Source: Eubacterium sp.
GTDB lineage: Bacteria > Bacillota > Clostridia > Lachnospirales > Lachnospiraceae
DNA length: 35,359 nt
Direction: 5' to 3'
Assembly (NCBI GenBank): GCA_017437905.1
Contig: JAFRWY010000109.1
Coordinates: 1-35,359, forward strand
In this document: positions 17,718 through 24,837 of the stretch, piece after piece
How the letters are laid out: each line of letters starts with the position of its first letter
Position numbering within the stretch: position 1 is the first letter of the stretch
Made by a program: the position numbers and the translations under genes
The notes under the pieces: model-generated
What the model saw: only the letters and a program-made list of their open reading frames with translations
The model's database searches: none
What the model was told of the DNA's origin: nothing

Positions 17718-17789
17718 GCGCCTGTAGCTCAGTGGATAGAGCAGTGGCCTCCGGAGCCACGTGCGTAGGTTCGATTCCTATCAGGCGCA
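17718..17789 (+). tRNA. tRNA-Arg (anticodon CCG)
   Basis: A full cloverleaf can be drawn. The acceptor GCGCCTG pairs with CAGGCGC, the D arm is GCTC/GAGC, and the anticodon stem GTGGC/GCCAC holds the loop CTCCGGA with anticodon CCG. The T stem GTAGG pairs with CCTAT around TTCGATT. The discriminator is A17789 and no CCA is encoded. It reads the CGG arginine codon. A terminator follows at once. Confidence 0.95.
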
Positions 17790-17793
17790 TAGC

Positions 17794-17828
17794 AGTCTCA
17801 GGGCAGTTGGTATCCCTGGGACTTTTTT
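17794..17828 (+). terminator. Terminator of tRNA-Arg
   Basis: AGTC-CAGGG pairs with CCCTG-GACT around a 10-nt loop, followed by TTTTTT. Confidence 0.88.
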
Positions 17829-17898
17829 ATTCCATGAATCATGAAACAGCATAAGATCGTATGGTATGTTTTGAAATCACCAGTCGGAGGATTGATCG

Positions 17899-18567
17899 AT
17901 GGATAATGAAAAGAAGTATTCAAGACAGCATCAGGTTCGGATGCGTAAGCGTTTACTGATCATTTGGGCGATATTTATTCCCGTATTGGTCGTTGTGATC
18001 CTTTTTGTGGTCAAGAACAAGGACGAACTGATCACAAATGAAGAACAGACGCATATCTACCAGGTAGATGCAAATGCGGAGATCAACAAGCTGATCACGG
18101 ATTATTTCACGGCATATGCTGCCTGTGATCAGATGACACTGCAGAAGCTGGTGGTGGACCCGTCCCGTTTCGACGATATGACCATTGTCCAGAAGAAGGC
18201 GGCTGTCGTAACCGGATACAGCAATATCAAATGTTACACTGTCCCGGGTAAGACCGAGGACGCGACGATCGTCTATGCCGTTGCGAACATTTCGATCGCA
18301 AATGTGGTCAGCACGCCGCTGGATATGAATCCGGCTCTTTATGTTGTAAAAAAAGAGAACGGTTATCTGATCGATAATTCCGCTCTCAGTAAGGATATTC
18401 TGAATTATATCGAGTCTACGAATCAGAAACAGGATATCCTGGATCTGATGAAGATGGTCAAGGATGATCAGGAGGCCTGCGCCGCAAAGGATGAGACCTT
18501 CAAGAAGTTTTATGAGAAGCTGACGAAGAAGGATCAGCCCTCAACCTCATCCACATCCTCTCCCTGA
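17899..18567 (+). CDS. Membrane-anchored extracytoplasmic protein, unknown function
   Basis: The 222 residues start with a basic stretch and one hydrophobic helix (about 20-40), as in a signal anchor. A soluble domain of about 165 residues then ends in a Ser/Thr-rich tail. Its pattern of short strands with 'ITDYFTAYAACDQMTLQKLV' and 'KCYTVPGKTEDATIVYAVANIS' suggests an NTF2-like or similar small alpha/beta fold, but I do not recognise the family. CGGAGG lies 9 nt before the ATG. The last 34 nt overlap the 3' end of the opposing Lrp gene. Confidence 0.75.
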   Translation: MDNEKKYSRQHQVRMRKRLLIIWAIFIPVLVVVILFVVKNKDELITNEEQTHIYQVDANAEINKLITDYFTAYAACDQMTLQKLVVDPSRFDDMTIVQKKAAVVTGYSNIKCYTVPGKTEDATIVYAVANISIANVVSTPLDMNPALYVVKKENGYLIDNSALSKDILNYIESTNQKQDILDLMKMVKDDQEACAAKDETFKKFYEKLTKKDQPSTSSTSSP

Positions 18568-19010
18568 CCGAACAGCTGATCCACGTTGATTCCCCGGTAG
18601 GGAACCGGAGTGGAGAAGACGATCTGGGTTTCGGTCTTGCCGAAGGCCTGCAGGTGCCCGATAAATGTGTCCAGCTCCTGCGTGCTGGGGAAGCATACCT
18701 TGATGTGCATGGAGAAGGCGCCGGTGACGCAGTCGCATTCCAGAACATTCGGACATGCGGCAATGAACGGATAGAACTCCGGCTTCTGCTTCGGTTCCAG
18801 GGATAGATTGATAAACGCCGTGATGTGAAAACCCAAAGAAAGCGGATTTACATCGGCGTGATAACCGCTGATGATCCCCTGCTTCTCCAGACGGTCCAGA
18901 CGTGCGGATACAGCCGGAGAAGAAAGATAAACCTGGCTTGCCAGATATTTAAGAGGGTAGCGTGCGTTCTCCTGAAGAAGAGACAGTAGTTTGATGTCGA
19001 TGTGATCCAT
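18534..19010 (-). CDS. Lrp/AsnC-family transcriptional regulator
   Basis: The 158-residue product starts 'MDHIDIKLLSLLQENARYPLKYLASQVYLSSPAVSARLDRLEKQGII', a typical Lrp winged helix. The RAM/AsnC ligand domain follows, which normally binds an amino acid and drives octamer assembly. 'ECDCVTGAFSMHIKV' matches the usual 'v.G..D.ll.v' strand. A GAGGT site precedes the start. It is convergent with the membrane protein and divergent from the rluF-like gene, which it might control; the ligand is unknown. Confidence 0.92.
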   Translation of the reverse strand: MDHIDIKLLSLLQENARYPLKYLASQVYLSSPAVSARLDRLEKQGIISGYHADVNPLSLGFHITAFINLSLEPKQKPEFYPFIAACPNVLECDCVTGAFSMHIKVCFPSTQELDTFIGHLQAFGKTETQIVFSTPVPYRGINVDQLFGQGEDVDEVEG

Positions 19011-19119
19011 GACGATACCTCATTTCGCAAACTTAAAAATGTAAACTAATCGCTCTGATCTGCTTTACTATTATTTGTATTATACCGCGCTGGTCGTTGT
19101 TTTACCAGTATTTTTTATT

Positions 19120-19830
19120 ATGATGACAGAAGGGATCCGATTAAATAAATATCTGAGCGAGGCCGGCGTACTGTCTAGAAGAAAAGCAGACGAGGCGATC
19201 GCGGCCGGAGAGGTCAAAGTGAACGGTGAAACCGCACCCCTGGGATCTCTGGTTCACCCGGGGGATACGGTAACCTGGAAGGGAGAAGTGGTCGCTGCCA
19301 GGGACAGTATCCGGGTGTTTGTCTATAACAAACCCCTCGGCCAGGTCTGTACCGTAAAGGATGCGGATAAGGACAGCATCTTCCGGACACTGAAGCTCCC
19401 GGTTCCCTGTTCCTACGTGGGCAGGCTGGACAAGAATTCCCAGGGGCTTCTGCTTCTTACAAATGACGGAGATCTCTCCAATCAGCTTCAGAAAGCAAGA
19501 AATCATCATGAGAAGGAATACGTGGTCCGGGTGGATAAGCCTCTGACGCAGGAGTTTCTGAAGAAGATGTCCTCCGGCGTGGAGATCCTGGACACGGTGA
19601 CACGGCCCTGCAAGGTGGTTAAACAGGGACAGAACACCTTCCGTATCATTCTCACGCAGGGACTCAACCGGCAGATCCGCCGGATGTGCGAGGCGCTGGA
19701 CTATCGGGTGGTTTTCCTGAAGCGGATCCGGGAGTGCAATATCCTGCTGGGAGATCTGGCCGTCGGAGAGTACCGGGAGGTCGTGGGAGAAGAACTGCAG
19801 AAGCTTCGTGAAACCGCTGGTATGGAGTAG
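19120..19830 (+). CDS. RsuA/RluB/RluF-type rRNA pseudouridine synthase
   Basis: This enzyme family converts a chosen uridine of 16S or 23S rRNA to pseudouridine. An S4 RNA-binding domain ('IRLNKYLSEAGVLSRRKADEAIAAGEVKVNG') is followed by the catalytic domain with 'GRLDKNSQGLLLLTNDGDL', where the Asp is the nucleophile, and 'GLNRQIRRMCEAL'. The 'KNSQGLLLL' and 'CEALDYRVVFLKRIRE' styles are closest to RluF (23S U2604), but the exact target is an inference. The open frame extends to TTG 19075, but those extra residues are hydrophobic and unlike the family. ATG 19120 or 19123 gives the usual start. No good ribosome site is seen, so the start is uncertain. Confidence 0.87.
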   Translation: MMTEGIRLNKYLSEAGVLSRRKADEAIAAGEVKVNGETAPLGSLVHPGDTVTWKGEVVAARDSIRVFVYNKPLGQVCTVKDADKDSIFRTLKLPVPCSYVGRLDKNSQGLLLLTNDGDLSNQLQKARNHHEKEYVVRVDKPLTQEFLKKMSSGVEILDTVTRPCKVVKQGQNTFRIILTQGLNRQIRRMCEALDYRVVFLKRIRECNILLGDLAVGEYREVVGEELQKLRETAGME

Positions 19831-19833
19831 TCT

Positions 19834-19860
19834 TATCATCCTGAGCGAAGCGAAGGATCT
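19834..19860. repeat. Dispersed palindromic intergenic repeat, copy 2
   Basis: ATCCT and AGGAT arms enclose GAGCGAAGCGA. It occupies most of the 48-nt gap before ligA and matches the elements around 2700 and 21,850-21,915. Confidence 0.7.
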
Positions 19861-19878
19861 ATAATTTGGGGAACAACT

Positions 19879-21849
19879 ATGGCAGAAACAGATAAAATGA
19901 ATCGAATGAAGGAGCTCGTCCGGATCCTGTCAGAGGCTTCAAGGGCTTACTACATGGAAGACCGGGAAATCATGAGCAACTTCGAATACGATAAATTGTA
20001 TGATGAACTTCTGGCTCTGGAAAAGGAGACAGGTGTGGTCCTGTCCGACAGTCCGACCCAGAAGGTGGGCTACGAGGTAGTAAGCTCCCTTCCGAAGGAG
20101 CCCCACCCGTCACCCATGCTTTCTCTGGATAAGACCAAGGAAGTGGATACGCTTGTATCCTGGCTGGGAGATCACGAAGGCGTGCTTTCCTGGAAGCTGG
20201 ACGGTCTTACCGTGGTGCTGACCTACGAGGACGGAGTCTTAAGCAAGGCCGTTACCCGCGGAAATGGAGAGATCGGCGAGGTGATCACGCCGAACGCCAG
20301 GACCTTTCGTAACATCCCGAAGACGATACCGGTGAAGAGTCGGTTTACCATCCGCGGAGAAGCAATCATTTTTTATTCGGATTTTGAAAAGCTGAATGCA
20401 ACCATAGCGGATGCGGAAGCAAAATATAAGAATCCCCGGAATCTCTGCAGCGGCTCCGTCCGTGCCCTGAACAGTCAGGTGACGGCAGAGAGAGCTGTGC
20501 ATTTCTTTGCATTTTCCATGGTGGATCCGGAGGAACCGGAGCTGCTGGAGAAAATCGGCGGAACCATCCGTGAGCGCTTCGGATTTTTACGGTCTATCGG
20601 ATTTGATACCGTGGATTATAAGATGGTAACGGCAGAAACACTGCCGGAGGCAGTGAAATGGTTCTCTGATGCCATTGTTTCAAATGATTTTCCGTCTGAC
20701 GGCCTGGTGCTGTCATACAATGATATCGCCTACGGACGGTCTCTCGGACGTACGGCGAAGTTCCCGCGGGATTCCATCGCATTTAAATGGCAGGACGAAG
20801 AGGCGGTAACAACACTCCTTGATGTGGAGTGGAGTCCTTCCCGAACGGGCCTCATCAATCCGGTGGCTATTTTTGAACCGGTTGATCTTGAGGGTACCGT
20901 GGTACAGCGTGCAAGTGTGCATAACATCAGTATCCTGAAGGAACTGGCACTTGGCAAGGGAGATCAGATCAAGGTCTATAAAGCTAATATGATCATTCCT
21001 CAGATTTCAGAGAATCTGACACGCTCCGGGGCACTTGTGATCCCTGATATCTGTCCGGCCTGCGGCCAGCCAACGATCATAAAAAATGAAAATGATACAG
21101 AGACGCTGAACTGTCCGAATCCGGATTGTCCGGCCAAGGACTTAAAGAGGTTCTCCCTCTTTGTATCCAGAAATGCCATGAATATCGACGGAATCTCGGA
21201 AGCAACTCTGGAGCGCTTTCTCGATCAGGGCTTCTTGAAACAGCTTTCCGATCTCTATCATCTGGATCGGTATAAGGACGAGATCGTACAGATGGATAAG
21301 CTGGGAGAAAAGTCCTATTCGAATCTGATCGACAGTGTGGAGGCTTCCAGATCGGCAAATCTGGCGAATCTTATCTATGCACTGGGAATTCCGAATGTAG
21401 GTCTTTCCAATGCCAAGCTGATCGTGAAGCATTTTGATCAGGAGCCGAAGGCATGCTTTGAGGCACCTTACGAAGAACTTTGTGAGATTGACGGCATCGG
21501 AGCGGTGATCGCAGAGAGCTACGTGGCGTTCTTCGCAGATGAAGGCCACAGGGCCGAACTCGACAGTCTGCTTCCGGAACTGACACTGGTGAAGGAGGAG
21601 AGCAGTCTTCCGCAGGATCTGGCCGGTAAGACCTTCGTGATCACCGGAAGTCTGGAAACCTATCCGAACCGGGATGCTCTGAAGAAGGAGATTGAAGACC
21701 GGGGCGGCAAGGTTGCCGGATCGGTCAGCGCGAAAACCTCGTATCTCATTAATAATGATATCACATCAACTTCGGGAAAGAATAAGAAGGCAAAGGAACT
21801 GGGGGTTCCGATCATCACCGAAGCGGATTATATAGCCGGAAATCTGTAA
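19879..21849 (+). CDS. ligA: NAD-dependent DNA ligase LigA
   Basis: LigA seals nicks in replication and repair using NAD. The 656 residues show the Ia domain, the adenylation motif 'KLDG' with K106, and 'TRGNGEIGEVITPNARTFRNIP'. The OB fold is followed by a Cys4 zinc finger 'CPACGQ...CPNPDCPAK', helix-hairpin-helix motifs ('LGIPNVG', 'EIDGIGAVIAES') and a C-terminal BRCT domain ('LAGKTFVITGSLETYPNRDALKKEIEDRGGKV'). All domains are present and the length is normal. ATG 19879 has only GGGG as ribosome site. Confidence 0.97.
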   Translation: MAETDKMNRMKELVRILSEASRAYYMEDREIMSNFEYDKLYDELLALEKETGVVLSDSPTQKVGYEVVSSLPKEPHPSPMLSLDKTKEVDTLVSWLGDHEGVLSWKLDGLTVVLTYEDGVLSKAVTRGNGEIGEVITPNARTFRNIPKTIPVKSRFTIRGEAIIFYSDFEKLNATIADAEAKYKNPRNLCSGSVRALNSQVTAERAVHFFAFSMVDPEEPELLEKIGGTIRERFGFLRSIGFDTVDYKMVTAETLPEAVKWFSDAIVSNDFPSDGLVLSYNDIAYGRSLGRTAKFPRDSIAFKWQDEEAVTTLLDVEWSPSRTGLINPVAIFEPVDLEGTVVQRASVHNISILKELALGKGDQIKVYKANMIIPQISENLTRSGALVIPDICPACGQPTIIKNENDTETLNCPNPDCPAKDLKRFSLFVSRNAMNIDGISEATLERFLDQGFLKQLSDLYHLDRYKDEIVQMDKLGEKSYSNLIDSVEASRSANLANLIYALGIPNVGLSNAKLIVKHFDQEPKACFEAPYEELCEIDGIGAVIAESYVAFFADEGHRAELDSLLPELTLVKEESSLPQDLAGKTFVITGSLETYPNRDALKKEIEDRGGKVAGSVSAKTSYLINNDITSTSGKNKKAKELGVPIITEADYIAGNL

Positions 21850-21915
21850 GATTCTACAGTCGCTGCGCTCCTTCAGAATGACATCGGATGTCATTTTGAG
21901 CGAAGCGAAGAATCT
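21849..21915. repeat. Inverted pair of dispersed palindromic repeats, copies 3 and 4
   Basis: One copy in reverse orientation (21849-21882) and one in forward orientation (21890-21915) meet at AATGACAT-CGG-ATGTCATT. The whole runs from AGATTCT to AGAATCT, so it can fold as one long imperfect hairpin. It fills the gap between ligA and metA. Confidence 0.75.
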
Positions 21916-21950
21916 AAAAATAAAGCACATGATCAAGGGAGGGAATACAC

Positions 21951-22871
21951 ATGCCCATAAGAATAGACAACGACCTGCCCGTAAAGAAAATACTGGAAGA
22001 TGAGAACATCTTCGTTATGGACGAAAACCGTTCCAACAGTCAGGATATCCGTCCCATCGACATCCTGATCCTGAATCTCATGCCTTTGAAGGAGAATACG
22101 GAGCTGGAGCTTCTCCGCAGCCTTTCAAATACACCGCTGCAGGTGAACATTAGCTTCATCCGAACCTCCTCCTATGAGTCGAAGCACACATCCAAGGAGC
22201 ATCTGCATCAGTTTTATCGGAAGTTTAAGGCGGTTCGTTCCCATAAATGGGACGGTCTGATCATCACCGGTGCTCCGGTGGAGAAGCTGGACTTTGAAGA
22301 GGTGGAGTATTGGCCGGAACTTGTGGACATCATGGACTGGTCTGAGAAGGCGGTGACATCCACATTTCATATCTGCTGGGGAGCACAGGCAGGACTTTAC
22401 TATCGTTACGGCATCCCGAAGTATGAGATGGAGAAGAAGCTTTCCGGTGTATACCGGATGACGACCTTCCATAAGCGGACGGAGTTGATCCGAGGCTTTG
22501 ATGATACCTTCCTGATCCCTCAGTCACGTTATACAGGCGTGGATCGGACGGCCATCGAGAACAACCCGCGTCTTGAAATCGTAGCAGATTCCGAAGAGTG
22601 CGGACCCTGCATCATCATCGGAGACGGCGGAAAAAATATCTTCGTGACCGGTCATCCGGAGTACGATATCCTGACTCTGGATTCCGAGTATCATCGCGAT
22701 CTGGGCAGGGGCCTTAATCCTGACATACCTGTGAACTATTATCCGGATGATGATCCGACGCAGAAACCCATGAGATCCTGGCGGTGTCATGCGAACACGC
22801 TCTATACGAATTGGCTCAATTATTACGTTTATCAGACCACTCCGTATGACTGGACGAACGAGAAGGCGTAA
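21951..22871 (+). CDS. metA: Homoserine O-acetyltransferase (MetA family)
   Basis: This enzyme acylates L-homoserine in the first committed step of methionine synthesis. The 306 residues match the MetA family: the nucleophile C142 lies in 'HICWGAQAG', and 'YHRDLGRGLNPDIP' is in the C-terminal part. Residue 111 is Glu in 'TGAPVEKL'. In studied MetA proteins Glu111 goes with acetyl-CoA and Gly111 with succinyl-CoA, so acetyl transfer is predicted. AGGGAGGG lies 9 nt upstream of the ATG. It appears to be a single gene, the last clear core gene before the accessory region. Confidence 0.95.
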   Translation: MPIRIDNDLPVKKILEDENIFVMDENRSNSQDIRPIDILILNLMPLKENTELELLRSLSNTPLQVNISFIRTSSYESKHTSKEHLHQFYRKFKAVRSHKWDGLIITGAPVEKLDFEEVEYWPELVDIMDWSEKAVTSTFHICWGAQAGLYYRYGIPKYEMEKKLSGVYRMTTFHKRTELIRGFDDTFLIPQSRYTGVDRTAIENNPRLEIVADSEECGPCIIIGDGGKNIFVTGHPEYDILTLDSEYHRDLGRGLNPDIPVNYYPDDDPTQKPMRSWRCHANTLYTNWLNYYVYQTTPYDWTNEKA

Positions 22872-23098
22872 AGGCCCGCGAAGCCTTATTTTACAAGGGG
22901 TTTCAGCTCTAGTGGTAACGTGCTTACCCATTCAAAATGAAAAGGAGTCAAAATCGCTTATTTCACGTATATTCACGAGGGTTTACGTATTGTATTGAAA
23001 AAATGGCGTAAAAAAATGGCGTAAAAAAATGGCAAAAATGGCGTAGAAAATGGCGTAAAAAATCGACCAAAATGGCGTAAGGATATTATTGCAAAAAT
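22872..23098. other. Gene-free region at the core/accessory boundary
   Basis: No coding frame here resembles a protein. The left part is unremarkable. The right part (23001-23080) is very A-rich and carries the ATGGCGTA direct repeats. It separates metA from decayed accessory genes and is the best candidate for an old attachment or insertion point. Confidence 0.5.
23003..23079 (+). repeat. ATGGCGTA direct-repeat array
   Basis: Five full ATGGCGTA copies start at 23003, 23016, 23038, 23050 and 23072, plus a truncated ATGGC at 23029. Most are separated by runs of A. The spacings are 13, 13, 9, 12 and 22 nt. The layout recalls arm-type binding sites of tyrosine recombinases next to an att site, though no integrase gene is in the window. 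Confidence 0.8.
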
Positions 23099-23155
23099 GA
23101 GGGCAAAACCAAGGTTATGTTAACTACATGACAATGGGTTCAGCCCTCTTTTTTG
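23099..23155 (+). terminator. Terminator-like hairpin
   Basis: GAGGGC-AACC pairs with GGTT-GCCCTC around a 26-nt loop, followed by TTTTTTG. There is no intact gene immediately upstream, so it may be the surviving end of a lost gene. Confidence 0.7.
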
Positions 23156-23170
23156 TTCCTCAAAATCCGA

Positions 23171-23176
23171 TATAAT
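23171..23176 (+). promoter_or_regulatory. -10-like TATAAT before the SRAP fragment
   Basis: A perfect TATAAT, but no good -35 box at 16-18 nt. Confidence 0.3.
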
Positions 23177-23223
23177 GTCATATGACGACGGATTACAAAT
23201 CACCAAGGAAGGAGATAACGCAG

Positions 23224-23409
23224 ATGTGCTGCAGGTACTATATCGAGGAAACAACTGAAATGCAGGCGATCGTTAGTGAAGGCAGTGTGATCGGAGAATT
23301 CTATAAGTGCAAGATTGCTAGGTCATCGAGAAGGTCGAAGGATTCGACACTTGTGAAGAGACTCTATGAGTTCAGCGAAGAACTGGAAAATGAAAGTGGC
23401 AATGGATGA
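23224..23409 (+). pseudogene. N-terminal fragment of an SRAP (YedK/HMCES-like) protein
   Basis: The 61-residue frame begins 'MCCRYYIEE'. SRAP proteins start with Met-Cys, and Cys2 forms the covalent DNA-protein crosslink with abasic sites. Full SRAP proteins are about 200-230 residues; here the family resemblance fades after about 20 residues and the frame stops at 23407. The other active-site residues (Asn, Glu, His) are absent. AAGGAGATAA lies 6 nt before ATG 23224, so the start signals survive. It is probably a relic joined to unrelated sequence; a genuine short protein is less likely. Confidence 0.45.
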
Positions 23410-23490
23410 CATGGACATCGAAGAGCGGAAGGCTTGATGAAAGATTTTTAGCCGTTACGCTGATTTTTGCAAAAAAATGGGTCAAATGAG

Positions 23491-23552
23491 CCCGGTATTT
23501 ATGCGTGTTCAGGGAGGCTATTCCTGAAACTCCGCGTAGATACCGGGTTTTT
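23491..23552 (+). terminator. Long terminator-like hairpin
   Basis: CCCGGTAT and ATACCGGG form the base, ATGCG/CGCGT and TTCAGG/CCTGAA continue the stem, and TTTTT follows directly. It lies in a gene-poor stretch (23410-23630) where nothing else can be supported. Confidence 0.75.
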
Positions 23553-23630
23553 GCTGTCCGTACTTCGGGACAGTATTCTGTAGTATGGTAGGATCAGCAA
23601 AAATCAATATCGGGTTCTGAAAGGCAGGTG

Positions 23631-23765
23631 ATGCATATGTGACAGAGATTTCTATACTGGATACACAAAGGAAAAGGCTGCAAGCGATGCTGCATGAAGT
23701 GCAAATATTATCAGCAGTGCCGGCAGGATGTTCTGGGCAACTGGGGGGGATCCCATGAAACATAA
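23631..23765 (+). pseudogene. Small Cys-rich protein gene with in-frame TGA
   Basis: From ATG 23631 the frame reads Met-His-Met, then TGA (23640-23642), then 40 further codons containing 'GCKRCCMKCKYYQQC' to TAA 23763-23765. Without the TGA it would be a 44-codon zinc-ribbon-like peptide with a CxxCCxxC cluster. The stop overlaps the ATG of the next small frame, as in coupled genes. The simplest view is a nonsense mutation in a relic; I do not recognise the family. Confidence 0.4.
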
Positions 23766-23916
23766 GATCGTTTACTATGTGGAAACTACGAAGCGAGGGT
23801 TCCTGGGCTTCCCCAAGAAGGTTCGTGAGAAACGTGTGGTATATGTGGATCCGACGTGGATCGCAGTTCTTCCCGTCATCTGTGGATATCACTCGGCTTC
23901 TCCCCGAAACGTTTAA
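23755..23916 (+). CDS. Small basic protein, possibly truncated, unknown function
   Basis: ATG 23755 overlaps the end of the Cys-rich frame. The 53 residues start 'MKHKIVYYVETTKRGFLGFPKK', continue with a beta-rich 'REKRVVYVDPTWIAV' and then lose character where the frame runs into the 3' end of the AraC gene. The end may be artificial, the true one having been lost when the AraC block joined here. Confidence 0.35.
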   Translation: MKHKIVYYVETTKRGFLGFPKKVREKRVVYVDPTWIAVLPVICGYHSASPRNV

Positions 23917-24673
23917 CATAGGCCCTATAGAAAACCGAATAATCCTTGAAGCCGCAGGCCTCTGCCGCTTTTCTTGCGCTCTCACCGCCCTGGAGCAGCT
24001 CTCTTGCATTTATCAGGCGTTTTGCAAGGATGTAATTCCAGGGGGATGCCCCAGTTGCCGTCCTGAAGAACCTGGAAAACTGCGAGGTGCTGAGAAAAAA
24101 ATGCCCCGCCAGCTGTCCGACGGTGATATCTTCATGCAGCATATCGTTGACGTAGCGTACCAGATGTTCCGACAGGGTAGGCTCAGCTGTCGGCTCCCGG
24201 TCTGTCATTTTGCAAAGCTGATCCATGATCTCGGCAAGCCTTAACGTAAATAAAAGCGTCCTGCCGTAATCATCCCCTTCATAGCCGGTCAAGTCCTGCA
24301 GCGCAGCTTCACATTCGGGCATATAGTAGAGGTTCTGCCGCCCCAGGGGTCTTTCCATATAGGGAAGCATGAGCCGCCGGTCCGGGTCAAAGCTGTCAAA
24401 GAGCGAGATGGGAAAATTCACGGCATATCGCTCATACCGCTCGCCGCTGAGAAAATGTATGCAGTGGGCCTCCCCCGGACGCATGATCAGCAGACTCCCC
24501 TTTTCCAGCGGATAGACCGATCCCTCCACGAGATACTGTGCATTTCCGGAAACGAAAAAGAAGACTTCACAGCGATCGTGAATATGAAAGTCAACGTCTT
24601 TATTATCCGGTCGATCACTTATGGCATAACGGATATACAGGCCGTCCCTGTCGATTTCTTTTAAATGATCCAT
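23876..24673 (-). CDS. AraC-family transcriptional regulator
   Basis: The 265-residue protein has an N-terminal cupin domain ('HIHDRCEVFFFVSGNAQYLVEG', 'RPGEAHCIHF') and two C-terminal helix-turn-helix motifs ('ITVGQLAGHFFLSTSQFSRFFRTATGASPWNYI', 'ARKAAEACGFKDYSVFYRAYVKRFGEKPSD'). An upstream in-frame ATG would give 279 residues, but GGAGG precedes ATG 24673 with good spacing. It is transcribed divergently from the isomerase-oxidoreductase-transporter genes and is their likely regulator. The inducer is probably the sugar or polyol that the pathway uses. Confidence 0.92.
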   Translation of the reverse strand: MDHLKEIDRDGLYIRYAISDRPDNKDVDFHIHDRCEVFFFVSGNAQYLVEGSVYPLEKGSLLIMRPGEAHCIHFLSGERYERYAVNFPISLFDSFDPDRRLMLPYMERPLGRQNLYYMPECEAALQDLTGYEGDDYGRTLLFTLRLAEIMDQLCKMTDREPTAEPTLSEHLVRYVNDMLHEDITVGQLAGHFFLSTSQFSRFFRTATGASPWNYILAKRLINARELLQGGESARKAAEACGFKDYSVFYRAYVKRFGEKPSDIHR

Positions 24674-24747
24674 TGCAACTCCTCCACGATCAACTTCATA
24701 ATTCCCCTTCAGCAACCTCCACGATTATAAAAACACATTATGCACGG

Positions 24748-24790
24748 ATTTGCAATATATTCTGATGATTTTTGCAATTTCAATGCAAAT
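24748..24790. promoter_or_regulatory. Candidate AraC operator between divergent genes
   Basis: Three related words occur: ATTTGCA (24748-24754), TTTGCA (24771-24776) and inverted TGCAAAT (24784-24790). They lie between the two divergent genes, just upstream of TATGCT (24797-24802), a possible -10 box of the isomerase operon. Binding is inferred only from symmetry and position. Confidence 0.4.
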
Positions 24791-24837
24791 CATGTTATGC
24801 TACTATGATCTCACCAAACATTCGGGAGGTGACCGGA

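Noticed and set aside
23003-23079. ATGGCGTA array as a CRISPR
   Set aside because: Repeat unit of 8 nt and spacers of 1-14 nt, mostly A, are far too short, and no cas genes are present.
23640-23642. TGA as a selenocysteine codon in the Cys-rich frame
   Set aside because: No clear SECIS-like hairpin directly downstream and no selenocysteine genes in view; nonsense mutation is simpler.
23518-24009. 163-codon minus-strand frame overlapping the AraC gene end
   Set aside because: It is in another frame of the AraC gene and covers a hairpin region; no ribosome site or family match.
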